NCBI GenBank assembly: GCA_027592135.1
Contig: JAQCIJ010000011.1
Location: forward strand, 1-33,540
Direction: 5' to 3'
From: a bacterium
GTDB lineage: Bacteria > Patescibacteriota > Gracilibacteria > Peribacterales > Peribacteraceae
DNA: 33,540 nucleotides
The notes beneath the pieces are model-generated. The model did no database searches and was not told where the DNA came from. It worked only from the letters and a program-made list of their open reading frames with translations. Positions 33,470 through 33,540 of the stretch are shown here, piece after piece; position 1 is the first letter of the stretch; every line of letters begins with the position of its first letter. Position numbers and translations under genes: made by a program.

Positions 33470-33540
33470 CTACTTCTTGCGCTTGAGCTCCCGAAGAAAC
33501 ACCTCAAGTACATCACCTTCTTCGATAGGCACCGTGCTTT
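33470..33540 (-). CDS. 3' end of an unidentified gene
   Basis: The minus-strand frame is open from the window edge to a TAG at 33470-33472. It would encode a C-terminus reading STVPIEEGDVLEVFLREL followed by a basic KRKK end. The composition looks coding and it converges on the preceding gene, but only 23 codons are visible, so neither identity nor existence is certain. Confidence 0.4.
   Translation of the reverse strand, partial: STVPIEEGDVLEVFLRELKRKK

Overview
The window (33,540 bp, moderate GC) looks like a chromosomal segment of a small-genome bacterium of the Candidate Phyla Radiation type, perhaps in the Peregrinibacteria/Peribacteria direction. That placement is inference. It rests on very long DUF11 surface proteins, scattered single copies of core genes (nusG not followed by rplK, murC next to an FtsB-like gene, lone purL), an ArsR-like regulator fused to a degenerate nucleotidyltransferase, a VirB6/TrbL-like membrane protein and several large unrecognised membrane proteins. 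UGA acts as a stop at pth, so the UGA=Gly code of Gracilibacteria/Absconditabacteria does not apply. No mobile element, prophage or CRISPR array was seen.

Layout. 1-5097: 3' part of a giant DUF11-repeat surface protein ending in a PQTG motif and a membrane anchor. 5185-6741 (-): pth, a membrane/HEPN-like protein and a bacterial PH-like membrane protein, divergent from lepB (6798, +). 7517-8252 (+): secE-nusG. 8406-9737 (-): murJ. 10041-15611 (+): nrdB-nrdA, then purL. 15716-18008 (+): a small DUF11 protein with an MPQTG sorting-like tail and an SLH-domain protein. 17998-19269 (-): murC, divergent from an FtsB/DivIC-like gene. Initiator tRNA at 19834, then rpmA and two unknown genes. 21478-23292 (-): lepA. 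23344-30059 (-): three unknown membrane or coiled-coil proteins, a CsaB-like polysaccharide pyruvyl transferase, rplS and an ArsR-like regulator. 30387-33453 (+): a VirB6/TrbL-like protein and an unknown membrane protein. A gene fragment on the minus strand closes the window.

Functional themes. (1) Cell surface: the SLH protein, the CsaB-like transferase, the DUF11 proteins with PQTG tails, MurC, MurJ, signal peptidase and SecE together suggest an S-layer-bearing, peptidoglycan-walled cell. (2) dNTP supply: a class I ribonucleotide reductase whose allosteric ATP-cone sits on NrdB instead of NrdA, with two NrdR-like boxes one helical phase apart upstream. (3) Expression style: almost no start has a Shine-Dalgarno sequence, while many have a -10 box (often extended TGnTATAAT) 6-7 nt before the start codon, pointing to leaderless mRNAs.

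The least explained structure is a set of 7-8 bp tandem arrays, usually four units. They lie in 5' leaders (murC, FtsB-like, CsaB-like), between genes together with GC-rich hairpins, and inside the reading frames of murJ and purL.
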